Assembly (NCBI RefSeq): GCF_001684965.1
Contig: NZ_MAYG01000001.1
Span: forward strand, 1,550,001-1,614,000
Source of the DNA: Chryseobacterium arthrosphaerae
GTDB taxonomy: Bacteria > Bacteroidota > Bacteroidia > Flavobacteriales > Weeksellaceae
Length of the DNA: 64,000 bases
Direction: 5' to 3'
The position numbers and the translations under genes were made by a program. This document shows positions 17,400-25,789 of this stretch, piece after piece; the stretch's first letter is position 1; every line of letters starts with the position of its first letter. The notes beneath the pieces are model-generated. The model saw nothing but the letters and a program-made list of their open reading frames with translations. It did not search any database and was not told the DNA's origin.

Positions 17400-17855
17400 T
17401 CATACACTTTCAAGAATTTCCAGGATCTCTTCACCATAATTTTCAATTTTATGTTTTCCAAATCCTTTGATTTCAAGCAGCTCTTCTTTTTTGGCAGGCT
17501 TATACTTCGCAACAGACATCAGCTCTTTATTACTTGCGATAAAGTAGGTCGGAAGATTTTGTTCTCTTGCTTTCTCTGATCTCCAGAGTTTCAAAGCGTT
17601 CAGAATTTCTTCTTCGTCAGAGCTCAGCGAGTCGTTTTCTGCAGAGTATTTGACCATCTTTGGCTCTTTCACTGTATTTTTAACCTGTTTTAACTCATCA
17701 AAATACAATATAACAGACCAATAGCGTTCTTCACTCACGAAAGCTGTTTCTACTTTCATGATATCATTGGCTTCCAGGAAATCATCTAACATTTTCTGGT
17801 CTCTGTAGAGAAATTCTTCAGGAAGTCTTATTTTAAAAACTTTCACTTTCATCAT
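17400..17855 (-). CDS. Stand-alone HRDC-domain protein
   Basis: 151 residues. The C-terminal 75 residues form an HRDC domain: LKLWRSEKAREQNLPTYFIA, SNKELMSVAKYKPAKKEELL, IKGFGKHKIENYGEEILEIL. HRDC domains bind nucleic acid in RecQ and RNase D. The N-terminal half (FKIRLPEEFLYRDQKMLDDF) is not recognised and may mediate partner contacts. Fourteen base pairs separate it from ssb, so single-stranded DNA metabolism is the likely setting. Met1 and Met2 are both possible starts. Confidence 0.8.
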   Translation of the reverse strand: MMKVKVFKIRLPEEFLYRDQKMLDDFLEANDIMKVETAFVSEERYWSVILYFDELKQVKNTVKEPKMVKYSAENDSLSSDEEEILNALKLWRSEKAREQNLPTYFIASNKELMSVAKYKPAKKEELLEIKGFGKHKIENYGEEILEILESV

Positions 17856-17869
17856 TTGCGTTTTTAGAA

Positions 17870-18202
17870 TTATTTGCCTCCTAATAACAGGATTTCATCT
17901 ACACGAATTTCTGTGATATACCTTTTGGTACCGTCTTTGTCGTCGTACGATCTGTACGTAAGCTTTCCTTCAATGGCAATTTCCTTTCCTTTGGAAACAT
18001 ACCTTTCAAAAATTTCGGCTGTTCGTCCGAATGCAATCAGATTGTGCCATTGTGTTTCTTCTACTTTTTCGCCTTTGGCATTGGTGTAATGATCGCTGGT
18101 AGCTAACGACACACTTGCTTTTACATTTCCGTTCTCGAAGTTTACCATTTCAACTTCTTTTCCTGTGTAACCAATTAATGTTACTTTGTTTCTTAGTGAC
18201 AT
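17870..18202 (-). CDS. ssb: Single-stranded DNA-binding protein, short form without acidic tail
   Basis: 110 residues forming one OB fold: NKVTLIGYTGKEVEM, SLATSDHY, ETQWHNLIAFGRTAEI, YVSKGKEIAIEGKLTYRSY, YITEIRVDEILLLGGK. The protein ends right after the OB fold, without the acidic DDxPF-type tip that recruits other repair proteins in standard SSB. It is therefore probably a secondary SSB, with the main copy elsewhere in the genome. It is the first gene of a two-gene operon with the HRDC protein. Its upstream region carries repeated near-palindromes that may control it. Confidence 0.9.
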   Translation of the reverse strand: MSLRNKVTLIGYTGKEVEMVNFENGNVKASVSLATSDHYTNAKGEKVEETQWHNLIAFGRTAEIFERYVSKGKEIAIEGKLTYRSYDDKDGTKRYITEIRVDEILLLGGK

Positions 18203-18295
18203 AACGTTTAAATTTTAAAGATTAATAATTCAGATAAGAGACGTTCACTGTTTTCTCAAATCTCTGTTGCAAAGTTGCCGATGCCACCAAACAAT

Positions 18296-18313
18296 AGTCG
18301 GTTATAAACTATT
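18296..18313. promoter_or_regulatory. Putative operator copy 1 (AGTCGGTTATAAACTATT)
   Basis: The most degenerate of three related sites. It begins exactly 31 bp before copy 2, about three helical turns, on the ssb side of the region. Confidence 0.35.
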
Positions 18314-18326
18314 TAAATTCATTTGT

Positions 18327-18344
18327 AGTCGTTTGTAAACGGAT
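18327..18344. promoter_or_regulatory. Putative operator copy 2 (AGTCGTTTGTAAACGGAT)
   Basis: Contains the perfect 12-bp palindrome CGTTTGTAAACG at 18330-18341. The right half TAAACGGAT matches copy 3 (CAAACGGAT) in all but one base. The regulator is unknown. Confidence 0.45.
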
Positions 18345-18512
18345 AAATCAAGTTGATTATTTTATAAATTTTCTTATTTCATGACATTTTTTACTTTTAT
18401 ATAGATATCAATCAGACAATTATATTATCTAAATTACTTTTTCAATGATTATTTTAAGTTCATTCAAATTATCCTATTTTTCTTTCTAAAAGTGGTTTAT
18501 ACCCTCAAACCT

Positions 18513-18530
18513 ATCCATTTACAAACGGAT
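18513..18530. promoter_or_regulatory. Putative operator copy 3 (ATCCATTTACAAACGGAT)
   Basis: An 18-bp palindrome with one mismatched pair. It covers the position expected for the -33 element of the promoter at 18538, so a bound protein would directly affect the arginase-fold gene. Confidence 0.45.
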
Positions 18531-18537
18531 AATTCCT

Positions 18538-18545
18538 TATCTTTG
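18538..18545 (+). promoter_or_regulatory. -7 box of the arginase-fold gene operon
   Basis: TATCTTTG matches TANNTTTG and lies 13 nt before the ATG at 18559, implying a leader of under 10 nt. Confidence 0.55.
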
Positions 18546-18558
18546 TGAAAATTCATTT

Positions 18559-19464
18559 ATGAAAAGGGACATCAATATTTTTGAGTTTCCTCTCAATTTG
18601 GGACTTACAAAGAAAGAGCATGAGATAGAGCCCGGCGTTAAAAAGCTTCCGGACTGGCTCAGAAAGTTCGGTTTTCATAAAAGAATTGATCCTGAAAACA
18701 TATTCAGAATTGATGCTCCTGAATATGCAATGGATTTTGATGAAGAATCAAAAGTCAGAAATGCTGATCAGATCATTGAATATGCTAAAAAACAGTCTGA
18801 GATTATTCTGACCCATTATCATAAAAATTCCTTCAATATCTTTCTTGGCGGTGACTGCAGTATTCTGATAGGCAATGCACTTGCTTTAAAAAAGCTGGGC
18901 AATTTCGGACTTTTTTACCTTGACGGGCATACTGATTTTATTCCGCCTGAACTCTCAGAAACCGGAGGTGCAGCAGGAATGGATCTTGCAATTATTTCAG
19001 GAACGGGGCATGATAAATTAACGAATATTGAGGGTCTGAAGCCCTACTTCAGGGAAGAGAACATCTTTTGCTGTGGAAATGCTGAAACAGATGACGAAGA
19101 ATATGTCAGTCAGATCATCAGTTCAAAGGTGCATTATTTCGATATTGAAAGATTAAGGAAAAACGGATTCAGCAAAACAGCAGAAGATTTTCTGAAAATG
19201 ACAGATGAAAAGAAACTGAACGGCTTTATGATCCATCTTGATGTGGATGTCCTGAAAGATGAACTGATGCCTGCCGTTGACAGCAGAATGGAAGATGGAA
19301 TCAGTTATACAGACCTCCAGGACATGCTGGAGCCACTGATTAAAAATCCCGGATGTTTTGGCATAGAAATAACCATTCTGGATCCTGATTATGATGAAAA
19401 CGGGAGATATACCCAACCTTTCATAGAAAACCTAATTCAAATTATAAAAAGTAAAGAAGATTAA
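18559..19464 (+). CDS. Arginase/agmatinase-fold ureohydrolase family protein
   Basis: A 301-residue ureohydrolase. Metal-site motifs are LGGDCS (97-101), DGHTD (122-126) and HLDVDV (Asp228, Asp230). All aspartate ligands and the DxHxD histidine are present, but the first histidine ligand of canonical GGDHS is Cys100. That changes one manganese ligand and may mark a subgroup with a different metal or substrate. Candidates are arginase, formimidoylglutamase or another guanidine hydrolase; the sequence does not decide. It starts a tightly packed plus-strand operon (HPP gene follows with no gap). If it is an arginase, it could use Arg released by the cyanophycin genes. Confidence 0.8.
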   Translation: MKRDINIFEFPLNLGLTKKEHEIEPGVKKLPDWLRKFGFHKRIDPENIFRIDAPEYAMDFDEESKVRNADQIIEYAKKQSEIILTHYHKNSFNIFLGGDCSILIGNALALKKLGNFGLFYLDGHTDFIPPELSETGGAAGMDLAIISGTGHDKLTNIEGLKPYFREENIFCCGNAETDDEEYVSQIISSKVHYFDIERLRKNGFSKTAEDFLKMTDEKKLNGFMIHLDVDVLKDELMPAVDSRMEDGISYTDLQDMLEPLIKNPGCFGIEITILDPDYDENGRYTQPFIENLIQIIKSKED

Positions 19465-20058
19465 ATGAAGAAGACAATAAAAAGAACATTCAGAGTCTCA
19501 AAATATGTGATCTATAAGGAAACGCTGGTTGATTACAAAGAGCATTTCTGGTCTTTTTTAGGAGCATTTTTCGGGATCGGAATCATAGCATTCATCCAGT
19601 CCCATTCTCTGACAGAGACTGAAAATATATTTCTGATCGGTTCTTTCGGTGCCTCGAGTGTATTGATCTACGGAGCGATCCAGAGTCCTCTGGCACAACC
19701 CAGAAATCTGGTGGGAGGCCATGTTCTTTCAGCTTTGGTAGGGGTTACCGTTTATAAGATTGTCCCTGATATTATCTGGCTCTCGGCACCATTGGCTGTT
19801 GCCTTTTCCATTGTGCTGATGCAGTATACAAAAACCCTGCATCCTCCGGGAGGTGCTACAGCATTGATTGCAGTAAGTTCGACGGGAAAAATTCCGGAAT
19901 TAGGGTATTGGTACGTTATCTCTCCGGTTCTTTCGGGGTGTATTATCCTGCTGCTTGTAGCATTGTTTTTCAACAATATTACGCCTAACAGAAGTTATCC
20001 TTCCCACAGCAGGTTTAAAAGACTGTTAAAGAAAAGACATACCCATCACACCAAATAA
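19465..20058 (+). CDS. HPP-family integral membrane protein
   Basis: A 197-residue protein with four or more hydrophobic segments and the family signature TKTLHPPGGATALIAV (about 126-141). HPP proteins are thought to be transporters; some plant and cyanobacterial members carry nitrite, but substrates in this phylum are unknown. The start codon follows immediately after the stop of the ureohydrolase gene, which implies coupled translation. The basic tail RFKRLLKKRHTHH is probably cytoplasmic. Confidence 0.85.
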   Translation: MKKTIKRTFRVSKYVIYKETLVDYKEHFWSFLGAFFGIGIIAFIQSHSLTETENIFLIGSFGASSVLIYGAIQSPLAQPRNLVGGHVLSALVGVTVYKIVPDIIWLSAPLAVAFSIVLMQYTKTLHPPGGATALIAVSSTGKIPELGYWYVISPVLSGCIILLLVALFFNNITPNRSYPSHSRFKRLLKKRHTHHTK

Positions 20059-20064
20059 ATAAAA

Positions 20065-20409
20065 ATGAACTGTCTGGAATGTGGCGAAAAAATCATCGGA
20101 AGGTCTGATAAAAAGTTTTGCAATGATGCCTGCCGGAACGCCTACAACAATAAACAGAATAAGGATTCTACGAACCTGATGCGGAATATCAACAACAAAC
20201 TTCGCAAAAACTACAGAATCCTTGTAGAAACCAACATTGAAGGCAAAACTAAAGCAAGCCGTTCTAAACTGGAAAGCTTAGGTTTTGATTTCGATTATTT
20301 TACCAGTCTTAAAGTTTATAAAAATGGTTCTGAATACAGGTTTATTTATGATTATGGCTATAAACTCCTTGAAGATGACTTTGTGCTGATTGTAAAAAAT
20401 CAGTCATAA
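20065..20409 (+). CDS. Small zinc-ribbon protein
   Basis: A 114-residue protein beginning with a short treble-cysteine ribbon: CLEC (3-6) and KKFCNDACRNAYNNK (about 16-30). This DUF2116-like ribbon is common at protein N-termini. The rest (SRSKLESLGFDFDYFTSLKV, IYDYGYKLLEDDFVLIV) is a small mixed domain I do not recognise beyond its frequency in Flavobacteriia. It sits 6 bp after the HPP gene in the same operon. Function unknown. Confidence 0.75.
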   Translation: MNCLECGEKIIGRSDKKFCNDACRNAYNNKQNKDSTNLMRNINNKLRKNYRILVETNIEGKTKASRSKLESLGFDFDYFTSLKVYKNGSEYRFIYDYGYKLLEDDFVLIVKNQS

Positions 20410-20437
20410 TCTTCCGGATCACATTAAAACTATTATT

Positions 20438-21346
20438 ATGAAAGAAATTGTTCTGATTACCGGTGCCAATGGCATGATCGCCAGGAAGCTGGCCGGGAAA
20501 ATTGAAAATGAATATGAACTGAGGTTTCTGACCCGGAAAAAGAAATATGCCAATGAATATGAATGGGATATAAAAAAAGGAACCATTGAGGAATCTGCTT
20601 TGGAAAATGTTTCTCACATTATTCATCTTGCCGGTGCCAATATTTCTGAAAAACGATGGACAGCAAAACGAAAGAAAGAATTGATTTCCAGCAGAACAGA
20701 TTCTGCAGCATTATTACAAAATGCACTGAGCAGGAAAGAGATCAAACTTAAATCTTTTATTTCGGCTTCAGGAATTAATTTTTATGGAACGGAAACTACG
20801 GAAAAAATATATTCTGAAAATGATCTCCCCGGCCATGATTTTCTGAGTGAAGTGGTGGTGCTCTGGGAAAGGGCTGCTGATCATTTCAAGGAACACAACC
20901 TTGCAGAAAGAGTGGTTAAGATAAGAACTGCGGTTGTTCTTTCTGAAAAAGACGGAGCATTAAAGAAAATGATCCCTCCTATTCAATATTATATAGGATC
21001 TCCATTAGGAAACGGTAAACAGTACATGCCATGGATTCATATTGAAGATATCTGCTCTATATATGAATTTGCTTTAAAGAATGTCAATATTCATGGTGCT
21101 TACAATGCTGTTTCACCTCAGCATGTCACCAATGCTGACTTTACAAAGAAAGTAGCAGAGGTTCTGAATAAACCTTTATTGATGCCCAATGTTCCTGCCT
21201 TTATTCTAAAAATACTGTTTGGCGAGCTTGCCAATGCTATATTGGAAGGTTCACGGGCCTCTTCACAGAAAATTCAGGATGCGGGATTTCATTTTAAATT
21301 CCCGGATCTGAAAAATGCTTTAAAAGATCTGTTAAAGGATCAATAA
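20438..21346 (+). CDS. TIGR01777-family NAD(P)-dependent epimerase/dehydratase
   Basis: A 302-residue extended short-chain dehydrogenase of the YfcH/TIGR01777 type. It has the Rossmann motif ITGANGMIARKLAG (about 6-19), the diagnostic HLAGANISEKRWT (about 63-75), and SASGINFYG, whose serine and tyrosine contribute the active site. The C-terminal DUF1731 part contains VPAFILKILFGELANAILEG and ends with FKFPDLKNALKDLL. The substrate is unknown. It continues the ureohydrolase-HPP operon with a 28-bp gap. Confidence 0.88.
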   Translation: MKEIVLITGANGMIARKLAGKIENEYELRFLTRKKKYANEYEWDIKKGTIEESALENVSHIIHLAGANISEKRWTAKRKKELISSRTDSAALLQNALSRKEIKLKSFISASGINFYGTETTEKIYSENDLPGHDFLSEVVVLWERAADHFKEHNLAERVVKIRTAVVLSEKDGALKKMIPPIQYYIGSPLGNGKQYMPWIHIEDICSIYEFALKNVNIHGAYNAVSPQHVTNADFTKKVAEVLNKPLLMPNVPAFILKILFGELANAILEGSRASSQKIQDAGFHFKFPDLKNALKDLLKDQ

Positions 21347-21376
21347 CTATAAAAAATAAAGAATTCAAACAACACT

Positions 21377-21958
21377 ATGCAGAATCCCGACATTGATATT
21401 ATAAAAATAGAGATCTTATCAGACAACTGGTATACCTTAAACAAAGTTACTTTTACGGTTCACAAAAAAGACGGAACCACAGAGACCCAAAGCAGAGAAG
21501 CCTATGACCGGGGTAACGGAGCGGTGATATTGCTTTACAATACCGTTTCCAGGACGATTATTCTGACCAGACAATTCAGACTTCCTACCTACATCAACGG
21601 AAATGAAACCGGGATGCTGATTGAAGCCTGTGCGGGACTTTTGGATCAGGATAACCCTGAAGACTGTATCAGAAGAGAAACTGAAGAAGAAACCGGCTAC
21701 AAGATCTCTAAGGTAGAAAAGATATTTGAAGCGTATATGTCTCCCGGTTCTGTAACGGAAATCCTTCATTTTTTCATCGCAGAATATTCCAATGATATGA
21801 AAATTACGGATGGCGGCGGCCTTGAAGAGGAAGGAGAAAATATTGAGGTACTGGAATTATCTTTCAATGATGCACTTTCAATGATTGACACCGGAGAAAT
21901 TAAAGATGCGAAGACAATTATGCTGTTACAGCATTTAAGGATCAAAGGAATATTATAG
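21377..21958 (+). CDS. nudK: NudK-type Nudix hydrolase (GDP-mannose pyrophosphatase family)
   Basis: A 193-residue protein. The Nudix box reads [20 protein letters not shown], followed by TGY, with the catalytic REtxEE core intact and the longer spacing seen in NudK. Preceding features typical of NudK are [10 protein letters not shown] and [15 protein letters not shown]. The following segment, [20 protein letters not shown], is the ADP-sugar pyrophosphatase-like helix. It probably hydrolyses GDP-mannose or a related nucleotide sugar. It lies 30 bp after the TIGR01777 gene. Confidence 0.88.
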   Translation: MQNPDIDIIKIEILSDNWYTLNKVTFTVHKKDGTTETQSREAYDRGNGAVILLYNTVSRTIILTRQFRLPTYINGNETGMLIEACAGLLDQDNPEDCIRRETEEETGYKISKVEKIFEAYMSPGSVTEILHFFIAEYSNDMKITDGGGLEEEGENIEVLELSFNDALSMIDTGEIKDAKTIMLLQHLRIKGIL

Positions 21959-21980
21959 TAAATTTATAATCATGTAAGCT

Positions 21981-22625
21981 GTGGCTGGAAAAATCGTTAA
22001 AGTAATTGCTCTGTTTTCAGTTGTTATTTTCAGTATACTGATGCTGAAAACGATTTCCCAGTATACTTCTTTTGAAAAAAATATCGGGTTTCTGGCCTTC
22101 AAGCAACAGGTCGTCAACAATCCGTACTGGATGGCTTTTTTCTACGTCCATATTTTTTCGATAACGCTTTGCCTTCTGGCCGGCTTAACACAGTTTTCGA
22201 ATCAGTTTCTGACAGAGAATAAAAATCTTCACAGAATCATTGGTAAAGTTTATGTTTATAATATTCTCATGATCAATGTTCCCGCCTGTTTTGTTCTTGG
22301 ATTATTTTCCAATGGAGGGCTTATAGGCATTACGGGATTTCTGATACAGGATATTCTCTGGGCCTATTTTACTGTGGTTGCGGTACTTTCAGTCAAACGT
22401 GGAAATGTTGACAGGCATAAGAATTATATGATCTTAAGCTATGCCGTAACCACTACTGCCATTACCTTCAGGCTCATTAAAAATCTGTTTTATGATGAAA
22501 AGTATCACGATTATGAACTTTTCTATGGAACCAATGTCTGGCTGGCCCTTGTCATCAACCTATTGATTGCTTATCTTATCCTTAGAAAAAACTCCGCTCC
22601 TATCGCTCAAAAGAGAGATTCATAA
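21981..22625 (+). CDS. DUF2306 membrane protein
   Basis: A 214-residue polytopic protein with about six hydrophobic segments and the DUF2306 signature region NLHRIIGKVYVYNILM (about 83-98) plus DRHKNYMILSYAVT. It uses a GTG start at 21981, 22 bp after the Nudix gene. Function unknown; histidines in the HR and RHKN motifs suggest cofactor or metal contacts. Its 3' end overlaps the 3' end of the convergent small membrane protein by 26 bp, so the opposing mRNAs are complementary there. Confidence 0.8.
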   Translation: MAGKIVKVIALFSVVIFSILMLKTISQYTSFEKNIGFLAFKQQVVNNPYWMAFFYVHIFSITLCLLAGLTQFSNQFLTENKNLHRIIGKVYVYNILMINVPACFVLGLFSNGGLIGITGFLIQDILWAYFTVVAVLSVKRGNVDRHKNYMILSYAVTTTAITFRLIKNLFYDEKYHDYELFYGTNVWLALVINLLIAYLILRKNSAPIAQKRDS

Positions 22626-22803
22626 TAAAAATACAGAGGGTAACACTTGCTATAAGCAAAAACGAACCAATGAATATTAATGTATTAAAAAGGATCCTGT
22701 ATCGGCTATCTTTCGTCCATCGATTAAAGAAATTCATAATCAGATAGGAAATTCCGGCAAAAAGTGCCACAAAAAATATCGTTAAAGCAGTTAATGAGTC
22801 CAT
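22600..22803 (-). CDS. Small two-segment membrane protein, tandem copy A
   Basis: 67 residues with two hydrophobic helices separated by a polar loop (NFFNRWTKDSRYRILFNT) and ending NLSFER. It is clearly paralogous to the 73-residue protein just upstream: GISYLIMNFFNRW versus GISYVIMRFCNRW, and NLSFER versus NVSFER. Conservation between copies argues that both are expressed. The 3' end overlaps the DUF2306 gene on the other strand. Function unknown. Confidence 0.7.
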   Translation of the reverse strand: MDSLTALTIFFVALFAGISYLIMNFFNRWTKDSRYRILFNTLIFIGSFLLIASVTLCIFIMNLSFER

Positions 22804-22961
22804 TGGGTTAATTTGTGTAAAACTATTATTTTAAAATTAAAAAACAACATAAGAGATACAAACATCACGAATTTAAAGCAAAACATAACCTTTCACTCAA
22901 TGGTTTAAAATCTCTAATGTTATTTCAATTTTCATTAATTCTCTGAATCAAACAAAACTTA

Positions 22962-23183
22962 TTACCGCTCAAAAGAAACATTTGTAGCAAAGATATAAGT
23001 ACTGAGAGACGATACCAGTAGAAATGCCACAATGAATATGATGGTATTCAACAGCACTTCATATTTATGGTTTTGGGTCCATCGGTTACAAAAACGCATG
23101 ATTACATAAGAAATCCCTCCAAAAATCCCAATTATAAGGAGAAAACACAGGAAGAGAAAAAGATAGATCCAGTCAAAATACAT
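22962..23183 (-). CDS. Small two-segment membrane protein, tandem copy B
   Basis: 73 residues with a longer N-terminal hydrophobic helix (MYFDWIYLFLFLCFLLIIGI), loop CNRWTQNHKYEVLLNT, second helix, and the tail NVSFER. It is a paralogue of copy A. The upstream sequences of both copies also share ATTATTTTAAAATTAA, so the duplication included the promoter region. Function unknown. Confidence 0.7.
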   Translation of the reverse strand: MYFDWIYLFLFLCFLLIIGIFGGISYVIMRFCNRWTQNHKYEVLLNTIIFIVAFLLVSSLSTYIFATNVSFER

Positions 23184-23305
23184 ATGGTTATTTTTTTATT
23201 AAAAATGATTATTTTAAAATTAAGGAAAATCATGAAGGCGCTGTACAATTTTAAAGTTATTTTTAATTCCTTATATCCTATTCAAAATCAATAGCTTAAA
23301 AGAAT

Positions 23306-25771
23306 TTAATCCTGTACATCCATACCGTTTTCCTCACCAAACGTCTTCCAGTAGTTATATTTTGCAGGATCCGCAAAGTCAGGATCTTCTTTATAATAAT
23401 ACAGCAATCTTTCCAATGCGTAGGAATACGTGTAATATTCCAGGGCTTTTTCGTAATGTTTTATTGCTTTTTTGGAACTTTGTTTCACGCCTAGTCCTTC
23501 ATCATATAAAATTCCATAATAAATATGGGAATAAGAATCTTCATGGTCTCTTTTTAAATACCGCTGCAGATTGGCATAATCGTTTTTCCGGTAGTAGATT
23601 TCAGACATATTCTGTGAGTTGGGATACAGTTTTTTTTCTGCCTGCTTATAATATTCCAGGGCAATATCATAGTCTTGCAACAGATGTTCGCCATAGAAAT
23701 ACAGGTTTCCAAGGTTCTGTAAAGCCAATCCGTTTCCAAGCTCTGCAGCTTTCCGGAAACATTTTAATGCTTTTTTGATATCCTGAGGATATCCTATCCC
23801 CTCCTGATAATGGTACCCCAGATTATTCCATGCATAGGGCTGGTTTTTCTGCGCCGACTTTTCATACATAAAAAGACCTTTTTCAAGATCATAAAACTCC
23901 GGAATATCACTGTCTGTATAGATATATCCCAGTTCCATCATCATATCTGCATCCCCACGATCTGCCCCTATACTATAAAGCCTTACCGCATCTTTGATGT
24001 TTCCTTCTTTCTGATATTCAGCTGCCCGTGAGTTTAGGGTATCATTATCAAAATAAGCCTCATATCCGGAGCCTATCCTTTCTTTCCATTGATTATAAAA
24101 ACCCGTGAAATATTCCAGATCTTTTCCACGGAGGCTATAGCGCTGTTTATACAAAGCTCCCATTTTGGCATCAGGTACAGGACGCAACACCCTGTTGATA
24201 TCCAGAATAAACATTTCCTCTTTTTTGAAAAGACAAAGTAATTCTTCCTGGTATTCTATACCTTCACAGATATAATCATATACTTCACTGGAAGTTCCCG
24301 TTTTCTGATCATAATAAAACATGCCGTCACGGGTTGTTATACGAAATGCTTCGTGACTGCAGATTTCAATTTTACGGTGGTTTTCGGATAAAGGCAGAAG
24401 CCATTGATCTTCAAGAACATTATACAAACCTGTTCCGGTATGATCCGTAATGATCATTACATCCTTTATCAGATAATTGAAATTACTAACCGTTATATTC
24501 TCAATGACATGGTCACTTAATCTGTATACTTTATGTTTTGTATCCAGGATAAACCATCTCTTATCTTTTTTGTAAGCAAAAGATGACCAGTCGTCCAGTC
24601 TCACAAGCTTATCGATTTCGGTATCCAGAAGATTTCCATCCGGCTGTATGATGCTATGTTTTTTCTGGAATTTATTGGGGTTGGCTGAATAGTATCCGTC
24701 TGAAACAGGATACAGTACATCTTCAGGATATTCTCCCAAGAAAACACCGTCAAATGTATAATAAGCCCTCCTGGAAGTCCCCGCCTTCTTCTGATAAAGA
24801 AGACCGGAATAATCATGTTCAAACGGCCCTTCCGATTCATTGCTAATAACCTGTTTACCGGCTATATCAATGACCATATATTTACCTTCTTTTTTAGCAT
24901 TGAAAAGCCCGTTGTACCACAACAGCTCCAGCTCATCATATTCACAGGGAATAACAGTTTTTCCGGTGTCAATATCAATTAGCCCGCTTTTGCTGTCTTT
25001 TTCTATGATTCCATAGCTCCTGTTTTCTATAAAAAGAGAATCAAACGCTTCATCATAGGCGCACGCTACAAGTACTTTTCCATCATTACGCAGATACCCG
25101 AACTGTCCGTTTTTCTGAGCGACGGCAATTCCTTCTTCATTAAAAGCAAATATTTCGTCATAGACGGCCGGTGTTACAATATTTCCTTTTTTATCTTTTA
25201 ATCCCCAAAGGCTGTTTTCTTCAAAAGTTTCTGCAGGGTTTTTATACAGCTCATCATTCCAATAGCCGAGACCATATTCTACCCAGTCTGTCTGCAGCAT
25301 ATCCAGGAAGGATTCATAGCCACTTCTGGCAAATATTTCTTTTTCCAGCCAGCCCAGATTCTGTTTAGACATCGCTTGATCATACAGCCTGCTTTTTTCC
25401 TTGATCTCAAGCACCCAGTCTTTAGCCTGATCACTGTGTTTCTCTTCATTCATATTGAAGACATCCCAGGCATCTATCACAAAAGTGTCATAAGGAAGAG
25501 CATCCAGTATCTCAAACATTTTGTTGACAGGCTCGTAATATGCCTTTTTGTAAAGCAGCTGATAGTGCTCACCCAGCAACTGATAGAATGATTTCAGCCT
25601 CTCTACCCCATTGATCTTGTCAAAGTACAGTAGTTTTCCTTTCGATCTCGGATCACAGGAAAATAGCGGAAGCAACAATTCCGGGATCTCATAATTCCAT
25701 TCACCCAGATAGTGGGAATATTGTTCTCCTGTTTTTGAATCCACATTATATACGTAAATACGGTGTGCCAT
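23306..25771 (-). CDS. WG-repeat and Sel1-repeat protein
   Basis: 821 residues without a signal peptide. The region about 185-340 has degenerate WG repeats (NGQFGYLRNDGKVLVACAYD, KSGLIDIDTGKTVIPCEYDE, EGKYMVIDIAGKQVI). Residues about 590-800 hold Sel1/TPR-type helical repeats (AWNNLGYHYQEGIGYPQDIK, ALQNLGNLYFYGEHLLQDYD). Both repeat kinds mediate protein-protein contacts. It lies 18 bp downstream of a 765-residue TPR protein in the same direction, so the pair may form one complex. Function unknown. Confidence 0.8.
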   Translation of the reverse strand: MAHRIYVYNVDSKTGEQYSHYLGEWNYEIPELLLPLFSCDPRSKGKLLYFDKINGVERLKSFYQLLGEHYQLLYKKAYYEPVNKMFEILDALPYDTFVIDAWDVFNMNEEKHSDQAKDWVLEIKEKSRLYDQAMSKQNLGWLEKEIFARSGYESFLDMLQTDWVEYGLGYWNDELYKNPAETFEENSLWGLKDKKGNIVTPAVYDEIFAFNEEGIAVAQKNGQFGYLRNDGKVLVACAYDEAFDSLFIENRSYGIIEKDSKSGLIDIDTGKTVIPCEYDELELLWYNGLFNAKKEGKYMVIDIAGKQVISNESEGPFEHDYSGLLYQKKAGTSRRAYYTFDGVFLGEYPEDVLYPVSDGYYSANPNKFQKKHSIIQPDGNLLDTEIDKLVRLDDWSSFAYKKDKRWFILDTKHKVYRLSDHVIENITVSNFNYLIKDVMIITDHTGTGLYNVLEDQWLLPLSENHRKIEICSHEAFRITTRDGMFYYDQKTGTSSEVYDYICEGIEYQEELLCLFKKEEMFILDINRVLRPVPDAKMGALYKQRYSLRGKDLEYFTGFYNQWKERIGSGYEAYFDNDTLNSRAAEYQKEGNIKDAVRLYSIGADRGDADMMMELGYIYTDSDIPEFYDLEKGLFMYEKSAQKNQPYAWNNLGYHYQEGIGYPQDIKKALKCFRKAAELGNGLALQNLGNLYFYGEHLLQDYDIALEYYKQAEKKLYPNSQNMSEIYYRKNDYANLQRYLKRDHEDSYSHIYYGILYDEGLGVKQSSKKAIKHYEKALEYYTYSYALERLLYYYKEDPDFADPAKYNYWKTFGEENGMDVQD

Positions 25772-25789
25772 ACTTTTATCCTTTAATTG

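Larger units (their letters stand above)
18203..18558. other. 356-bp divergent control region between ssb and the arginase-fold gene
   Basis: No gene. It holds three related 18-bp near-palindromes (18296, 18327 and 18513) and a -7 box for the rightward gene. The sequence between 18345 and 18510 is AT-rich with nothing recognisable. Confidence 0.6.

Noticed and set aside
23362..23778. 138-residue plus-strand frame opposite the WG/Sel1 gene
   Set aside because: Rich in His, Phe and Asn as expected for the complement of helical repeat coding sequence; no recognisable domain.
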